NCBI GenBank assembly: GCA_025056865.1
Contig: JANWVO010000048.1
Location: 124,001 to 188,000, forward strand
Length of the DNA stretch: 64,000 bases
Source: Bryobacteraceae bacterium
GTDB taxonomy: Bacteria > Acidobacteriota > Terriglobia > Bryobacterales > Bryobacteraceae
Direction of reading: 5' to 3'
The notes beneath the pieces were generated by a model. The model ran no database searches. It had not been told where the DNA came from and worked only from the letters and a program-made list of their open reading frames with translations. The translations under genes and the position numbers were made by a program. Shown here piece after piece: positions 49,479 to 59,261 of the stretch (its first letter is position 1; each line of letters opens with the position of its first letter).

Positions 49479-51146
49479 ATGGCGTTTGTGGCCGTGACCG
49501 ACGTCCATTCGTTTGCCAACTTCCACGAATCGCGCGTGCGGCACCTGGAGCTGGATCTCGCCGTGTCGTTTGCCGAAAGGAAGCTGCGCGGCGCGGCGAC
49601 GCTCGCGCTGGAGCCGGCCGGACGGCGCCTGGTGCTTGACACGCGCGGGCTGAAGATCCATCGCGTGAACGGCCGCGAGGACAATTTCCGGCTGGGGCCG
49701 GAAGATCCGATCCTGGGCTCGCCGCTGGAGATCGCTCTGGAGCCGGGCGTGCGCAGCGTGCGCATCGAATACGAAACGTCGCCGGAGGCGAGCGGGCTGC
49801 AATGGCTGGAGCCGGCGCAGACGGCGGGCAATCGTCACCCGTTCCTTTATTCGCAGTCGCAGGCGATCCACGCCCGGAGCTGGATTCCATTGCAGGACTC
49901 GCCGGCCGTACGCATCACCTTTTCGGCGCGGATCCACGCGCCGGTGCCGTTGCGCGCGCTGGTGGCGGCGCACCGCGTGCGGGACGGGCATTTCCACATG
50001 CCGTTCCCGGTGCCGCCCTATCTGTTGGCGCTGGCAGTGGGCGATGTCGAATTCCGCGCGCTGGGGCCGCGCACAGGGGTGTGGGCCGAGCCGGCGGTGC
50101 TCGAGCGGGCGGCCTGGGAGTTCGCCGACGTCGAGCGCATGGTGGAAGCGGCCGAGGCGCTTTATGGGCCTTACCGCTGGGGCCGCTACGACCTGCTGGT
50201 GCTGCCGCCGTCGTTCCCGTTCGGCGGCATGGAGAATCCGTGCCTGACGTTCGCCACGCCCACAGTGATCGCCGGCGACCGCAGCCTCGTTTCGCTGGTG
50301 GCGCACGAGCTGGCGCACTCCTGGTCCGGCAATCTCGTCACCAACGCCACGTGGAACGACTTCTGGCTGAACGAGGGATTCACGACCTACATCGAGCGGC
50401 GCATTCAGGAGGCGCTGTACGGGCGCGCGCGCAGCGAGATGGAGATGGCGGTGGAGCTGGGCGAGCTGGAAGAAGAGCTGAAGCATCTGCGGCCTGAGGA
50501 CCAACGGCTCGTGCTGGATCTGAAGGGGCGCGATCCGGACGAGGGCATGACGCAGGTGGCGTATGTGAAGGGCGCGCTGCTGCTGCGCCATCTCGAGGAG
50601 AAGCTGGGGCGCGCGCGCTGGGATGCGTGGCTGCGGGGCTACTTTGGGAAGTTTGCCTTCCAGTCGATCACCACGGACGATTTCGCCGCCGAGCTGCGGC
50701 GCGCGTTTCCCGACGCCGATGTGAGCGCCTGGCTCCACGAGCCGGGGCTGCCCGCCGATGCGCCGCGGCCCCGGTACGAGTTTGAAAAGACGCCGCGCGA
50801 CGGCTGGGTGACGCAGGAATGGCTCCACTGGCTGCGCTCGCAGCCCGCCCGGATGAGCCGCGAGGAGATGGCGGCGATCGACCGTGCGTGGAAGCTGACC
50901 GCCACCGGCAACAGCGAGATTGCAGCGCAGTGGCTGCTGATGGCGGTGCGGAACGGCTACGAGCCGGCCTACGGGCGGCTGGAGCGGTTCCTGATCGAGG
51001 TGGGGCGGCGCAAGTATGTGAAGCCGCTTTACGCGGAGCTGGTGAAAACGCCGGAAGGACGGGAGCGGGCGCGGCGGATCTACGAAAAAGCGCGTCCCGG
51101 CTATCACCCGATCACGCGGGCCGCCGTGGACGCGCTTCTCAAGTAG
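49479..51146 (+). CDS. M1 family metallopeptidase (LTA4-hydrolase-like aminopeptidase)
   Basis: A 555-residue zinc aminopeptidase with intact active site: GGMEN at 249-253, HELAH at 276-280 and NEG with the third zinc ligand Glu299 (WLNEGFTTYIERR). The overall order (N-terminal beta domain, catalytic domain, C-terminal helical domain with RPRYEFEKTPRDGW) matches leukotriene-A4-hydrolase-like aminopeptidases. No convincing signal peptide is present from ATG 49479 (MAFVAVTDVHSFANFHES). It contrasts with the dead M1 homologue at 13.7 kb. It is convergent with the M28 peptidase 7 bases away. Confidence 0.92.
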   Translation: MAFVAVTDVHSFANFHESRVRHLELDLAVSFAERKLRGAATLALEPAGRRLVLDTRGLKIHRVNGREDNFRLGPEDPILGSPLEIALEPGVRSVRIEYETSPEASGLQWLEPAQTAGNRHPFLYSQSQAIHARSWIPLQDSPAVRITFSARIHAPVPLRALVAAHRVRDGHFHMPFPVPPYLLALAVGDVEFRALGPRTGVWAEPAVLERAAWEFADVERMVEAAEALYGPYRWGRYDLLVLPPSFPFGGMENPCLTFATPTVIAGDRSLVSLVAHELAHSWSGNLVTNATWNDFWLNEGFTTYIERRIQEALYGRARSEMEMAVELGELEEELKHLRPEDQRLVLDLKGRDPDEGMTQVAYVKGALLLRHLEEKLGRARWDAWLRGYFGKFAFQSITTDDFAAELRRAFPDADVSAWLHEPGLPADAPRPRYEFEKTPRDGWVTQEWLHWLRSQPARMSREEMAAIDRAWKLTATGNSEIAAQWLLMAVRNGYEPAYGRLERFLIEVGRRKYVKPLYAELVKTPEGRERARRIYEKARPGYHPITRAAVDALLK

Positions 51147-51153
51147 AACCGCG

Positions 51154-52722
51154 TCAGAACGTGGAGGGCGGCCCCTGCTGCGGGCGCGGCTCGGGGCGCG
51201 GCTTGCGCGGCAGCTTCTCTTCGCGGTTGGCGGTGTGATAGACGAGCGTGGCCACCACGGCCGACATCTGCATCATGTCCTCCCGCGGGATGCGGTCGTA
51301 GACGTCCATGTTGGTGTGGTGGGTGCGCGTGTCGTACTCGAGCGGATCCTGGATGAACTGGAAGCCGGGCAGCCCGACGGCGTCGAAGCTGAGATGGTCG
51401 GTGCCGCCGGTGTTGCGGATGGAGATGGTGGCGACGCCCAGATCGCGCAGCGCGTTGAACCAGGCCTCGAAGATGGGCCGGCACATTTCGTTGCCCTGGA
51501 GGTAGATGCCGCGGATGCGGCCGCCGCCGTTGTCGACGTTGTAGTAGGCGCTGAAGCGGTCATATTCCGGCAGCGTCTTCATGGTGGCGCGGTCGGCGAA
51601 GTGCTTCGTCACATAAGCGCGCGAGCCGAGCAGGCCCTGCTCTTCGGCGTCCCACAGGGCCAGGCGCACGGTGCGGTCCAGCCGGAGGTCGAGCTTCTTG
51701 AGGATCCGCATCACCTCGAGCATGACGGCCGAGCCCGCGCCGTTGTCGGTGGCGCCGGTGCCGGCGTGCCACGTGTCGAAATGGCCTCCGAGCATCACGA
51801 TCTCGTCCTTGTGCTTGCCCTGGCCGGGCAGCTCGGCGATGACGTTGAAATTGTGCTGGTCGGCATCGAACCATTCGTTGCGGATTTCGGCCTCGATGCG
51901 CACGGGAATCTTGCGGTCCAGCAGGCGCCAGATGCGGTTGTAATGCTCGGCGGTGAGCACGATGGTGGGGGGCGCAGGCTGGTCCTTGGGGTTGCGCGAG
52001 CCGCCGCCGGAGGTGAAGAAGGTGCCGAGATCGCCGCGGCCATTCTGGATCAGGAGCGCGATCTTTTCCTCGCGGAGGAAGTCGTTCAGCTTGCGGCGGA
52101 ACGCCATCTGCTGCATGAAATTCGGCTGAGGCTGGCCCGGCGCCTGCGGGCGGCGGCCGAAGGGCAGGATCTGCGCCTGCATCAGCTCCTCGAGCTCCTG
52201 CGCGGTGTAGCGGCGCGAGTCCGGGCGGTCATGGAGAGTGATCTCGCGGGGCTGGTCGATGAGCACGATCCTGCCGGCCAGCTTGCCTTTCCATTTCGCG
52301 AGGTCGCCCTCCTCGCGGATGGCGGCCAAAACGGGCTCGCCCGTAATGAGCCCATCGGTGGAGGAGGTCCACGCCTGCGGCGCGCCGATCAGCGGCATGT
52401 AGGCGGGCTCGGTCATGGCGGCATAAAACTTCCTGTTTTCCCAACCACGGCCGAATTCGCCCCACGGCTCCAGCCGGACTTCATTGATGCCCCACTCCTT
52501 GAGCTGTTTGACGACCCACTCGGCTCCCGCGCGGTAACGCGGCGAGCCGGCCAGCCGCGGGCCATGGACATCGGTGAGGTAAAAGAGCGTGTCCATGACG
52601 CGGGAGTTCTGGAACGCCTCCTGCTTGATGCGGTAAACGGCCTCGAGGTCGACCTTCTCCTGAGCCGGCAGGAGGAACGTGATGGCAAGCAGACAGAAAG
52701 AGATGTGGATGGTGCGTTTCAT
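51154..52722 (-). CDS. Secreted M28-family metallopeptidase
   Basis: A 522-residue exported zinc peptidase. Signal peptide MKRTIHISFCLLAITFLLPA, a PA-domain-like insert (AGRIVLIDQPREIT), and the di-zinc site MLGGHFDTWHAG, ATDNGAGSAVMLE, ALWDAEEQGLLGSRAY, YYNVDNGGGRIRG and YDTRTHHTNMDVYD. The pattern matches carboxypeptidase Q / aminopeptidase-like M28 proteins. The C-terminus is Pro/Arg-rich. It starts at ATG 52722; upstream in-frame codons encode implausible residues. With the neighbouring M1 enzyme it suggests extracytoplasmic peptide use. Confidence 0.92.
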   Translation of the reverse strand: MKRTIHISFCLLAITFLLPAQEKVDLEAVYRIKQEAFQNSRVMDTLFYLTDVHGPRLAGSPRYRAGAEWVVKQLKEWGINEVRLEPWGEFGRGWENRKFYAAMTEPAYMPLIGAPQAWTSSTDGLITGEPVLAAIREEGDLAKWKGKLAGRIVLIDQPREITLHDRPDSRRYTAQELEELMQAQILPFGRRPQAPGQPQPNFMQQMAFRRKLNDFLREEKIALLIQNGRGDLGTFFTSGGGSRNPKDQPAPPTIVLTAEHYNRIWRLLDRKIPVRIEAEIRNEWFDADQHNFNVIAELPGQGKHKDEIVMLGGHFDTWHAGTGATDNGAGSAVMLEVMRILKKLDLRLDRTVRLALWDAEEQGLLGSRAYVTKHFADRATMKTLPEYDRFSAYYNVDNGGGRIRGIYLQGNEMCRPIFEAWFNALRDLGVATISIRNTGGTDHLSFDAVGLPGFQFIQDPLEYDTRTHHTNMDVYDRIPREDMMQMSAVVATLVYHTANREEKLPRKPRPEPRPQQGPPSTF

Positions 52723-52872
52723 GGGCGAAGTACCTTGAGCATAACGGAGGCTGGAAGGAGCCGACAACCGGCCGCGCGGGCGCGAACCGTGGGCGCGGCC
52801 GTATGTGGCGCGCATCCAATGGGTTGCGCGCTTCTTCGGTTCGTTTTGTCATTTTGGCCGTGGAGCGCGCGA

Positions 52873-52894
52873 AGGCGGGCCGGTTTGCCCGCCT
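52873..52894. promoter_or_regulatory. Inverted repeat in the M28 / ABC-exporter divergent spacer
   Basis: AGGCGGGC-CGGTTT-GCCCGCCT, a perfect 8-bp inverted repeat 60 bases before the exporter permease start and about 150 bases before the M28 start. It is a candidate operator or hairpin; high GC makes chance plausible. Confidence 0.3.
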
Positions 52895-52953
52895 GCCCGC
52901 CTGTCGCTTAAGATGAAAAAGTTCTCCGGGGGCGCGCCGAGGGATGGCAGCAG

Positions 52954-53745
52954 ATGGCCCGCCCGGGCGCCCGGCAGCCCGCCATGAGGCGTTCCAACCT
53001 TGGTTTCGTGGTCAGCGAGCTGGTCCTGAAGGACTTCAAGGTCCGCTACAGGAACATGTCGCTGGGCGTGTTCTGGTCGCTGCTGAACCCGCTGACGATG
53101 GTCGCGCTGCTGACTTTCGTCTTCACGAAGATCTTCCGCAGCCAGATTCCCTACTATCCGTTGTATGTATTGTGCGGCCTGATTCCCTACAACTTCTTTA
53201 CCCTGGCGTGGCTGACGGCGACGACTTCCGTGAGCGAGAACCCGGCGCTGGTGAAGAAGGTCAGAATGCCGACGGCGCTGCTGCCCCTCGTGTCGGTGCT
53301 GTCCAACACGATCCACCTGTTCATTCAGCTTCTGCTGATCCTTGCCCTGGTGGCCTGGTACGGAATCCCGGTGACCTGGCACTACGCATGGCTGCCGCTG
53401 ATCTGGGGGCTCGAGCTGGTCTTCATCTACGGGCTCGGGCTGGCGACGAGCAGCCTGCACGTGGTGGTGCGCGACGTGCGCTATGTGGTGGAATCGGTGA
53501 ACCTGGTGCTGTTCTGGCTGGTGCCGATTTTCTACAGCTTTGCGATGGTTCCGCCAGAATTCCGCAGCCTGTATGAGTTCAATCCGGTGGCGGCGCTGGT
53601 GCTGGCGACACAGAATGTGATTCTCGAACACCGGTCGCCGCGGCCGGTGCTCGTGTGGAAAATGACGCTCGTGGCGGGCGTCTTCCTGCTGGCCGGGGGA
53701 TGGATTTTCGCCCGGCTGAGGAAGAGATTTTACAGGTATCTCTGA
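52954..53745 (+). CDS. ABC-2 type polysaccharide exporter permease
   Basis: A 263-residue (or 253 from ATG 52984) inner-membrane permease of the KpsM/TagG/Wzm class, with about six helices. The N-terminus ELVLKDFKVRYRNMSLGVFWSLLNPL is characteristic, as is SLHVVVRDVRYVVESVNLVLFW. ATG 52954 is preceded by GAGGGA at 9 bases, whereas the ATG at 52984 has no site but a more typical N-terminus. It forms the exporter with the ATPase gene, which starts one base after its stop. Confidence 0.9.
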   Translation: MARPGARQPAMRRSNLGFVVSELVLKDFKVRYRNMSLGVFWSLLNPLTMVALLTFVFTKIFRSQIPYYPLYVLCGLIPYNFFTLAWLTATTSVSENPALVKKVRMPTALLPLVSVLSNTIHLFIQLLLILALVAWYGIPVTWHYAWLPLIWGLELVFIYGLGLATSSLHVVVRDVRYVVESVNLVLFWLVPIFYSFAMVPPEFRSLYEFNPVAALVLATQNVILEHRSPRPVLVWKMTLVAGVFLLAGGWIFARLRKRFYRYL

Positions 53746-53746
53746 G

Positions 53747-54535
53747 ATGCAGGAAGCGATCCGGATCGAAAATGTGAGCGTCATTTACCGTCCGAAGGGC
53801 AGCCGCAAGCTGCTGCGGCAGTATCTTCAGGACCGGCTCACCGGCAGGCGGGACGAGGGATTCTATGCGCTGCATGAAGTGACGCTGCGCGTCGGGCGGG
53901 GCGAAGGGCTGGCCGTCGTGGGAGCCAACGGCGCGGGCAAGAGCACGCTGCTGGCCGTGCTCGCCGGGCTGCTGGAGCCGGACGAGGGAGCGGTTCAAGT
54001 CGATGGAAGGCTGAGCACGCTGATGGAGCTTGGCTCCGGCTTCCACCCGGATCTGAACGGCTGGGAGAACCTGCGGCTGTATGCGGCCATTCTTGGGATG
54101 GCACGGGCGGAAGTAAAGCAGCGCGCCGAAGCGATTGTCGATTTCGCCGAGCTGCATGGGTATATGGAGCAGCCGCTGCGGACCTTTTCGAGCGGCATGG
54201 TGCTGCGCCTGGCATTCGCGGTGGCGGTGCACGCCGATTGCGACGTGCTGCTGATCGACGAGATTCTTGCCGTGGGCGACGCCGCGTTCCAGAAGAAGTG
54301 CCACCGGCGCCTGATGGAGCTGCGCGACCGCGGATGCACGCTGGTGTGCGTGTCCCATATTTCGGCCATGCTCGAGTCGCTTTGCGGCCGGGGGCTCTGG
54401 CTGCACCACGGGCGGGCGGTGATGGATGCGTCTTACCAGGAGGTGGCGGCGGCCTACACGTCGTTCATGAACGGCACGGACCGCCACCTGTGGGACGCGC
54501 TGCCGGCGGCTCCGGTGCGGACGGCGGGCGCCTGA
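53747..54535 (+). CDS. ABC-2 type polysaccharide exporter ATPase
   Basis: A 262-residue ATP-binding subunit of the KpsT/TagH/Wzt class. Walker A is VVGANGAGKSTLL, the signature region is LRTFSSGMVLRLAFA (SSGM form typical of this class), and Walker B is DVLLIDEILAVGD. The family insert LMELGSGFHPDLNGWENLRL is present. The C-terminal Wzt carbohydrate-binding domain is absent, so substrate tail recognition is unlikely. The gene ends directly against the convergent GH2 gene, with no spacer (54535/54536). Confidence 0.93.
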   Translation: MQEAIRIENVSVIYRPKGSRKLLRQYLQDRLTGRRDEGFYALHEVTLRVGRGEGLAVVGANGAGKSTLLAVLAGLLEPDEGAVQVDGRLSTLMELGSGFHPDLNGWENLRLYAAILGMARAEVKQRAEAIVDFAELHGYMEQPLRTFSSGMVLRLAFAVAVHADCDVLLIDEILAVGDAAFQKKCHRRLMELRDRGCTLVCVSHISAMLESLCGRGLWLHHGRAVMDASYQEVAAAYTSFMNGTDRHLWDALPAAPVRTAGA

Positions 54536-57500
54536 TCAGCGAGCCGGCGCTGCGTTGAATCCTTCGATACGGATGGACGGCTCCTCGCCGCGGCAATCGG
54601 CTTCCTGGACTTCCGTGATCACCGTGACGGACTCGCCCGGCATCAGCGGGAAGTAGTTGTCCGAGTAAATCGCGGGCAGGATCCGGTCGCCCGAGCGCGC
54701 GCGCACGGCAGCGAGGCGGATCATCAGCGCCGGAGTTTCCGCGGGGTTTCGCAGCGAAGTCTCGAGCAGCCAGCGGCCGCCCTCGCGCCAGGTGCGGGTG
54801 GCGGCTTCCAGCCTGACCTGCGGCAGCCGCCGAAGAGCAGTGAAATCCTCGCCCGAAGCGGAGCGCATGTAGAAATTGGAGGACACAAGGTCATTCCCGC
54901 GCCGCAATTCGAGCCGGATGAAGTAAACGGGCGGCAGATTCTTTGGCAGTTCGAGCGCGATCGGGCTGGAAACGGAGTCTTCCCTGCTGTCGAGCGACGC
55001 GTTGAATTCCCGCAGAATTTCTCCTTTCAGGCCCAGAATTCTGGCGGTTGCCGAAAGGCCGCGGACATCGCCGGCGTGATAATTCACCACCTCGACGGCG
55101 CCTGTGGCCGGATTCCACTGGATGTGCAGCGGCTCGTTGGCCTTGCGGGCGCCGAAATAGGCAGCAGTGGGCTCGAGGTAGTAGTCGTAGGTCTGCCAGA
55201 CGAAGGAGGGCCAGGCGGGGTGGCTCATCCAGATGAGGAGTCCCATGCGGTTGCGGCTCTGGGCTTCGAACATGGCGCGGTACCCGTCGTAGTTGAGGAA
55301 CTGCGCCAGTTGCACCCATTCGCGGGCGCCGCTCGCGGGGCCGAAGCGCTTCTCGATGAGCTCGCGGAAGCTCGCGCCGCCCTGCGCCCCGGTGAGGCAG
55401 AAGTCGTGCAGCCCCCAGAGGCGGCCCTGCGGCCAGGCCTGCTCTTCCGGGATGAACTCGCGCAGGCTGTCCCAGTGGACGATGTTGGGCATGCCCATCT
55501 CGCTGTGGAATTTCGGCGTGGCTCGCTCGCGGAAGTAGTATTCGAGCGGCATGGCGCGGTAGGGGCCGTGGCCGCTCACCACCTCGTCGGCGGAGCTGCT
55601 GATGTAGTGCATTCCGGGATGGAGTTCGGCCGTGAGGCGGCGCAGTTCGCGGTCGATGGGCGGCGGCGGGAACCCCTCGTTGCGCCCGCAATAGAGGCCG
55701 ACGGAGGCGTGATGGCGGATGCGGAGCAGGAGGTCGCGGGCGTTGTCGAGAAACATGCGGTGGTCGTCGGGGTCAGGGCCGTCCCATGGGTTGGCGAGCC
55801 AGAAGTCCTGCCAGACGACGATGCCATAGCGGTCGCAGGCCTCGTAGAAGGCGTCTTCGCCGATCATGCCTACCCAGTTGCGGATCATCGTGAAGTTCTG
55901 GTGGCGGTGGTAGCGGACAGCGGCATCGTATTCGCGGCTCCGGTACCGGAGCAGGGATTCGCTGAAGCCCCAGTTGCCGCCGCGGGGGATGAAGCGGCGT
56001 CCGTTGATCCACATGCGCAGCGCGCCGCCTTCTTCGCTGTACGTGAATTCCCGGACGCCCGCCTGGAAGGACAGGCGGCTGGAGACTGCGCCGCCGGATT
56101 CGAAGCGTGCTTCCACGGGGTAGAGATAAGGCTCGCCGTAGCCGTTGGGCCACCATAGACGCGGACTGTCCAGCTTCAGAAAAACGGGAACGGAGCGGGT
56201 CTCGCCGGCTTCGAGCGCGACATCCTGAGAGAAAGCGCGGTCTCCGAACGCGCCGCGCAACACGCCCCAGACCGCGCGCGGGGCGTGGTTCTCAACGACA
56301 AACTCCAGCCGCACGTCCGCCGAGCGCGCATCGCTGCCGACGCGGCTGGCCACGAGCGGATCGCGCAGGGTCACCGGTCCGCCGGATTCGATCCAGACCT
56401 CGTTCCAGATGCCGGTATTGCGGCCGCGGATGGTGGGGATCCAGTCCCAGCCGATGGAGGCGTGGAAGGTGGGGTTGTCCGCGCCGAGCGCGCCGCCGTT
56501 CTTGTCGGGGTTGTCGAAGGTCTTCTCTTTCACGCTCCCCGGCGTGGCGTTTTTCAGGATTTTCACCGCGAGGGCGTTCCTTTCTCCCAACCGGATCCTG
56601 CCGGAAAGGTCGAAGCGGCCGCGGCGGAAGGCGCCTTCCACGAGGCCGAGGAATTCGCCGTTGAGCCACACCTCGGCTTTCCAGTTGATGCCGGCGAAAT
56701 GGAGCCAGATTTTCTCGCTTTTCAAAGAAGAAGGTGCGGTGAATTCATTGCGGTACCAGAAGTCAGAATGAAAGAAGGAGTCGGAAATCATCAACTGGTT
56801 GTCGGCGAAATTCGGGTCGGGAATGGCGCCGATATTGAGGTAAGAGACAAGGACCGTGCCCGGGACCGTGGCAGGGATCCATCCTTCCGCGGGGAACCCC
56901 GGGCGGCTGATTTCCGCCGCCGGCGCGGCGACGAGACTGGCGCGCTGAAGGCTCCAGCCGCCGGAGAGGCGGAGCCGGCCGCCTGCCACGGAAGGCAGCG
57001 GGCGCGCGGACCAGACCGGGCCGCCGCGTCCCCAGGCTTCGAGTTCAGAAAGAATGTAGCCTTCGGGGTTGGCAGGCTTTGTCATCAGAACGCGCACGTG
57101 GCGCGCCCGCAGCGGCGCGGGGAGCTTCAATTCGTCGACTAGCGCGGAATGGGCCGGCAGCGGCGCCGCATCGCGCCACTGCGTGCCGTCCTGCGAAATC
57201 TGGATGCGGCCTTCGGCGGGACGCCAGACCCAGTGGAGCACGAAGCGGTCGACGGCGCAGTCCGCGCCAAGATCGACGCGGACCCACTCCTCGCCCGCGC
57301 CCGCGCTCTTCCACGCGCTCGCGAACGGGTGCGGACCGCTCAGCCGGAGCGGCTCGCCGAGGAAGAAGGGGGCAATGCCGCCGATGCGCCACATGGCCAC
57401 CGCGGGCGCTTCGAAGGAGACACGGAACCAGCGGGCGCGCACGGGCGGCGCGAGCGGGATGCTGGCGAAGAACTCGCGTTTCGGCGCGTCGCGGCTTTCG

Positions 57501-58009
57501 AGGCGGGCAGCCTCCGTCCAGGAGGCGCCGTCATCGGAGACGGAGACGGTGAGCGCATAGCCGGGCTGGGCGTTGTTGCGGAGGTCGAGCCGGGCGTCAA
57601 GGTCGATGCGGTCCACGGCCACCGGCCCGTCCCCGCCGAGGAAGCCCGCCTGCACCCAGCCTTTCGGGCCGGCGACGTCGACGCTGGTGACCCAATTGGA
57701 ATCGAGCAGCCATTCGCGCTCGTTCCTGTCGAGAACGGGCTTCTGGCTGCTGCCGACAGAAAGCCACCGGGGCGGGCGCTGCTCGCGGATGCCGTCGGTG
57801 ACGAGCTGCGCCGTCAGGTTGTAGTCATAGCTGGAGGAGTGCCAGGCGGCGCGATGCAGGGCAAGGTTGCGATAAGTGGTGTTGTCGATGCGCGAGACCG
57901 GCGAGAAATCCTCGCGCGGATCGCCGGGATAGACGCCCACGCCGCGGGTGTGAATCTGGGCCATGGCGGAAACGGAAATCAGAGACAGAAGGAGTGCGGA
58001 AGCGCGCAT
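54536..58009 (-). CDS. Secreted multidomain GH2-type glycoside hydrolase
   Basis: A 1157-residue exported enzyme. ATG 58009 (MRASALLLSLISVSAMAQ) follows AGGAG. The first ~330 residues are two F5/8-type discoidin or CBM32-like units (e.g. NLALHRAAWHSSSYDYN, RIQISQDGTQWRD). The GH2 sugar-binding domain, Ig domain and TIM barrel follow. The candidate acid/base is Glu778 in YCGRNEG and the nucleophile Glu837 in KFHSEMGMP, as in exo-beta-glucosaminidase / beta-mannosidase relatives. A C-terminal Ig-like domain ends the protein. It is last in the four-gene minus operon; the exact sugar is unknown. Confidence 0.9.
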   Translation of the reverse strand: MRASALLLSLISVSAMAQIHTRGVGVYPGDPREDFSPVSRIDNTTYRNLALHRAAWHSSSYDYNLTAQLVTDGIREQRPPRWLSVGSSQKPVLDRNEREWLLDSNWVTSVDVAGPKGWVQAGFLGGDGPVAVDRIDLDARLDLRNNAQPGYALTVSVSDDGASWTEAARLESRDAPKREFFASIPLAPPVRARWFRVSFEAPAVAMWRIGGIAPFFLGEPLRLSGPHPFASAWKSAGAGEEWVRVDLGADCAVDRFVLHWVWRPAEGRIQISQDGTQWRDAAPLPAHSALVDELKLPAPLRARHVRVLMTKPANPEGYILSELEAWGRGGPVWSARPLPSVAGGRLRLSGGWSLQRASLVAAPAAEISRPGFPAEGWIPATVPGTVLVSYLNIGAIPDPNFADNQLMISDSFFHSDFWYRNEFTAPSSLKSEKIWLHFAGINWKAEVWLNGEFLGLVEGAFRRGRFDLSGRIRLGERNALAVKILKNATPGSVKEKTFDNPDKNGGALGADNPTFHASIGWDWIPTIRGRNTGIWNEVWIESGGPVTLRDPLVASRVGSDARSADVRLEFVVENHAPRAVWGVLRGAFGDRAFSQDVALEAGETRSVPVFLKLDSPRLWWPNGYGEPYLYPVEARFESGGAVSSRLSFQAGVREFTYSEEGGALRMWINGRRFIPRGGNWGFSESLLRYRSREYDAAVRYHRHQNFTMIRNWVGMIGEDAFYEACDRYGIVVWQDFWLANPWDGPDPDDHRMFLDNARDLLLRIRHHASVGLYCGRNEGFPPPPIDRELRRLTAELHPGMHYISSSADEVVSGHGPYRAMPLEYYFRERATPKFHSEMGMPNIVHWDSLREFIPEEQAWPQGRLWGLHDFCLTGAQGGASFRELIEKRFGPASGAREWVQLAQFLNYDGYRAMFEAQSRNRMGLLIWMSHPAWPSFVWQTYDYYLEPTAAYFGARKANEPLHIQWNPATGAVEVVNYHAGDVRGLSATARILGLKGEILREFNASLDSREDSVSSPIALELPKNLPPVYFIRLELRRGNDLVSSNFYMRSASGEDFTALRRLPQVRLEAATRTWREGGRWLLETSLRNPAETPALMIRLAAVRARSGDRILPAIYSDNYFPLMPGESVTVITEVQEADCRGEEPSIRIEGFNAAPAR

Positions 58010-58068
58010 GAAGGGCTCCTGGAAACCGCGATGATACACCGCCGCCTTCCGGGCGGGAAGCGGCGGCG

Positions 58069-59253
58069 CTATTTCGGATCGCCCTCCTCCACCCAGGTGA
58101 GGTTGAAGCGCGCGTACCGGATGGTCTTGCGCGGCTGGCCCTCGGGGATGTGGTTGAGGAAGACGCTGTAGGTGAGGTGGATGGCGCCGTCGGGGCCCTG
58201 GAGGACGGACGGGTAGTGGAAGGAGCCGGGGCGGTCGGCGCGGGTGTCCAGCTCAATGTGGCGCTGCCATTTCCAGGTGGCGCCCTCGTCGTCCGAGATG
58301 GTGATGGCGAGCGAGTGGCGGCCCTTCTCGGTGTCGTTGTTGACCATGAGCCATCGGCCGTCGCGGAGGTTGATGACCTCGAGGCCTGTGCCGGAGTTCG
58401 GGATGGAGGTGTCCTCGGCCATGGTCCATGTTTCGCCCTGGTCTCTGGAAAAGCTGACCTGCACGCGCTTGGGCGGGGGGCCGTTGTCGCGGAGGTAGGC
58501 CACGAGGGTTCCGTCTTTCTTCAGGGCGAAGGTGGGCTGGATGCCAGCGACGCTGGCAATGGGCTGCGAGCCGCGCCAGGTGAGGCCGCCGTCATCGCTG
58601 ATGGCGACGAGAGCGAAGTCGAAGCCGTCCGAGTACATGGGCAGGAGAATGCGGCCGGAAGGAAGCTGAACGGGGTGGGCGCGGGTCATCCAGCCGAGGC
58701 GGGTGGCGAGCCGGTCCTTCGCCATGGCGGCAATCTTTTCCGCCATCGGCTCCCACGGGGTGCCGCGGGCCCGGAGGGCGAGCGCGGCGGCGGCTTCTTC
58801 GATGCGCACCGGCTTCGGCAGGATCAGCCCGGCGCGGTCCCAGCGGGGGACGCCGCGGCCGTGATATCTCTCCGCCATGCGGAAGTTCGTAATGGCGCTT
58901 TCCCAGGTGTTGGCGAGGATGGTCTGCCAGAAGAGCCAGAGGCGGGCCCCGCGGTCGACGAAGAGCACGGGGTTGGTGTCCGGGTAGCCGGGCTCGTCAG
59001 CCAAAACAAAAGGCGGCGACCATGTTTTGGAGCCGCGCGGCCGGACGGCCGCCATCACCTGCACGTCGTCCGCGGTGCGCTCGCCGGAGCCGCGGTACCA
59101 GCAGGCCATCAGGCCGCCATCGGGCAGCAGGACGAGCGAGGAGGCGTGGTTGTGCTTCGCGTCGAGCGGAAAAATGTCCTCCTTGTGGAGGAAAGGCTTT
59201 TCGGCGGCGGGCAACAGCAGGGACAGAAGCAGGAGGAGTGCAGGCAGCCGCAT
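58069..59253 (-). CDS. Secreted sialidase-like BNR-repeat protein
   Basis: A 394-residue exported protein. Signal peptide MRLPALLLLLSLLLPAAEKP, then a six-bladed propeller with three Asp boxes (SDDGGLTW, SRDQGETW, SDDEGATW). YRGSGERTADDVQVM and TRAHPVQLPSGRILLPMYSD are the usual exo-alpha-sialidase-like stretches. The family includes true sialidases and other glycosidases or lyases; the full arginine triad cannot be confirmed by eye. It lies between the YwaF-like and GH2 genes (8 and 59 bases), so it probably shares their transcript. Confidence 0.87.
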   Translation of the reverse strand: MRLPALLLLLSLLLPAAEKPFLHKEDIFPLDAKHNHASSLVLLPDGGLMACWYRGSGERTADDVQVMAAVRPRGSKTWSPPFVLADEPGYPDTNPVLFVDRGARLWLFWQTILANTWESAITNFRMAERYHGRGVPRWDRAGLILPKPVRIEEAAAALALRARGTPWEPMAEKIAAMAKDRLATRLGWMTRAHPVQLPSGRILLPMYSDGFDFALVAISDDGGLTWRGSQPIASVAGIQPTFALKKDGTLVAYLRDNGPPPKRVQVSFSRDQGETWTMAEDTSIPNSGTGLEVINLRDGRWLMVNNDTEKGRHSLAITISDDEGATWKWQRHIELDTRADRPGSFHYPSVLQGPDGAIHLTYSVFLNHIPEGQPRKTIRYARFNLTWVEEGDPK

Positions 59254-59261
59254 GGCAGCGA

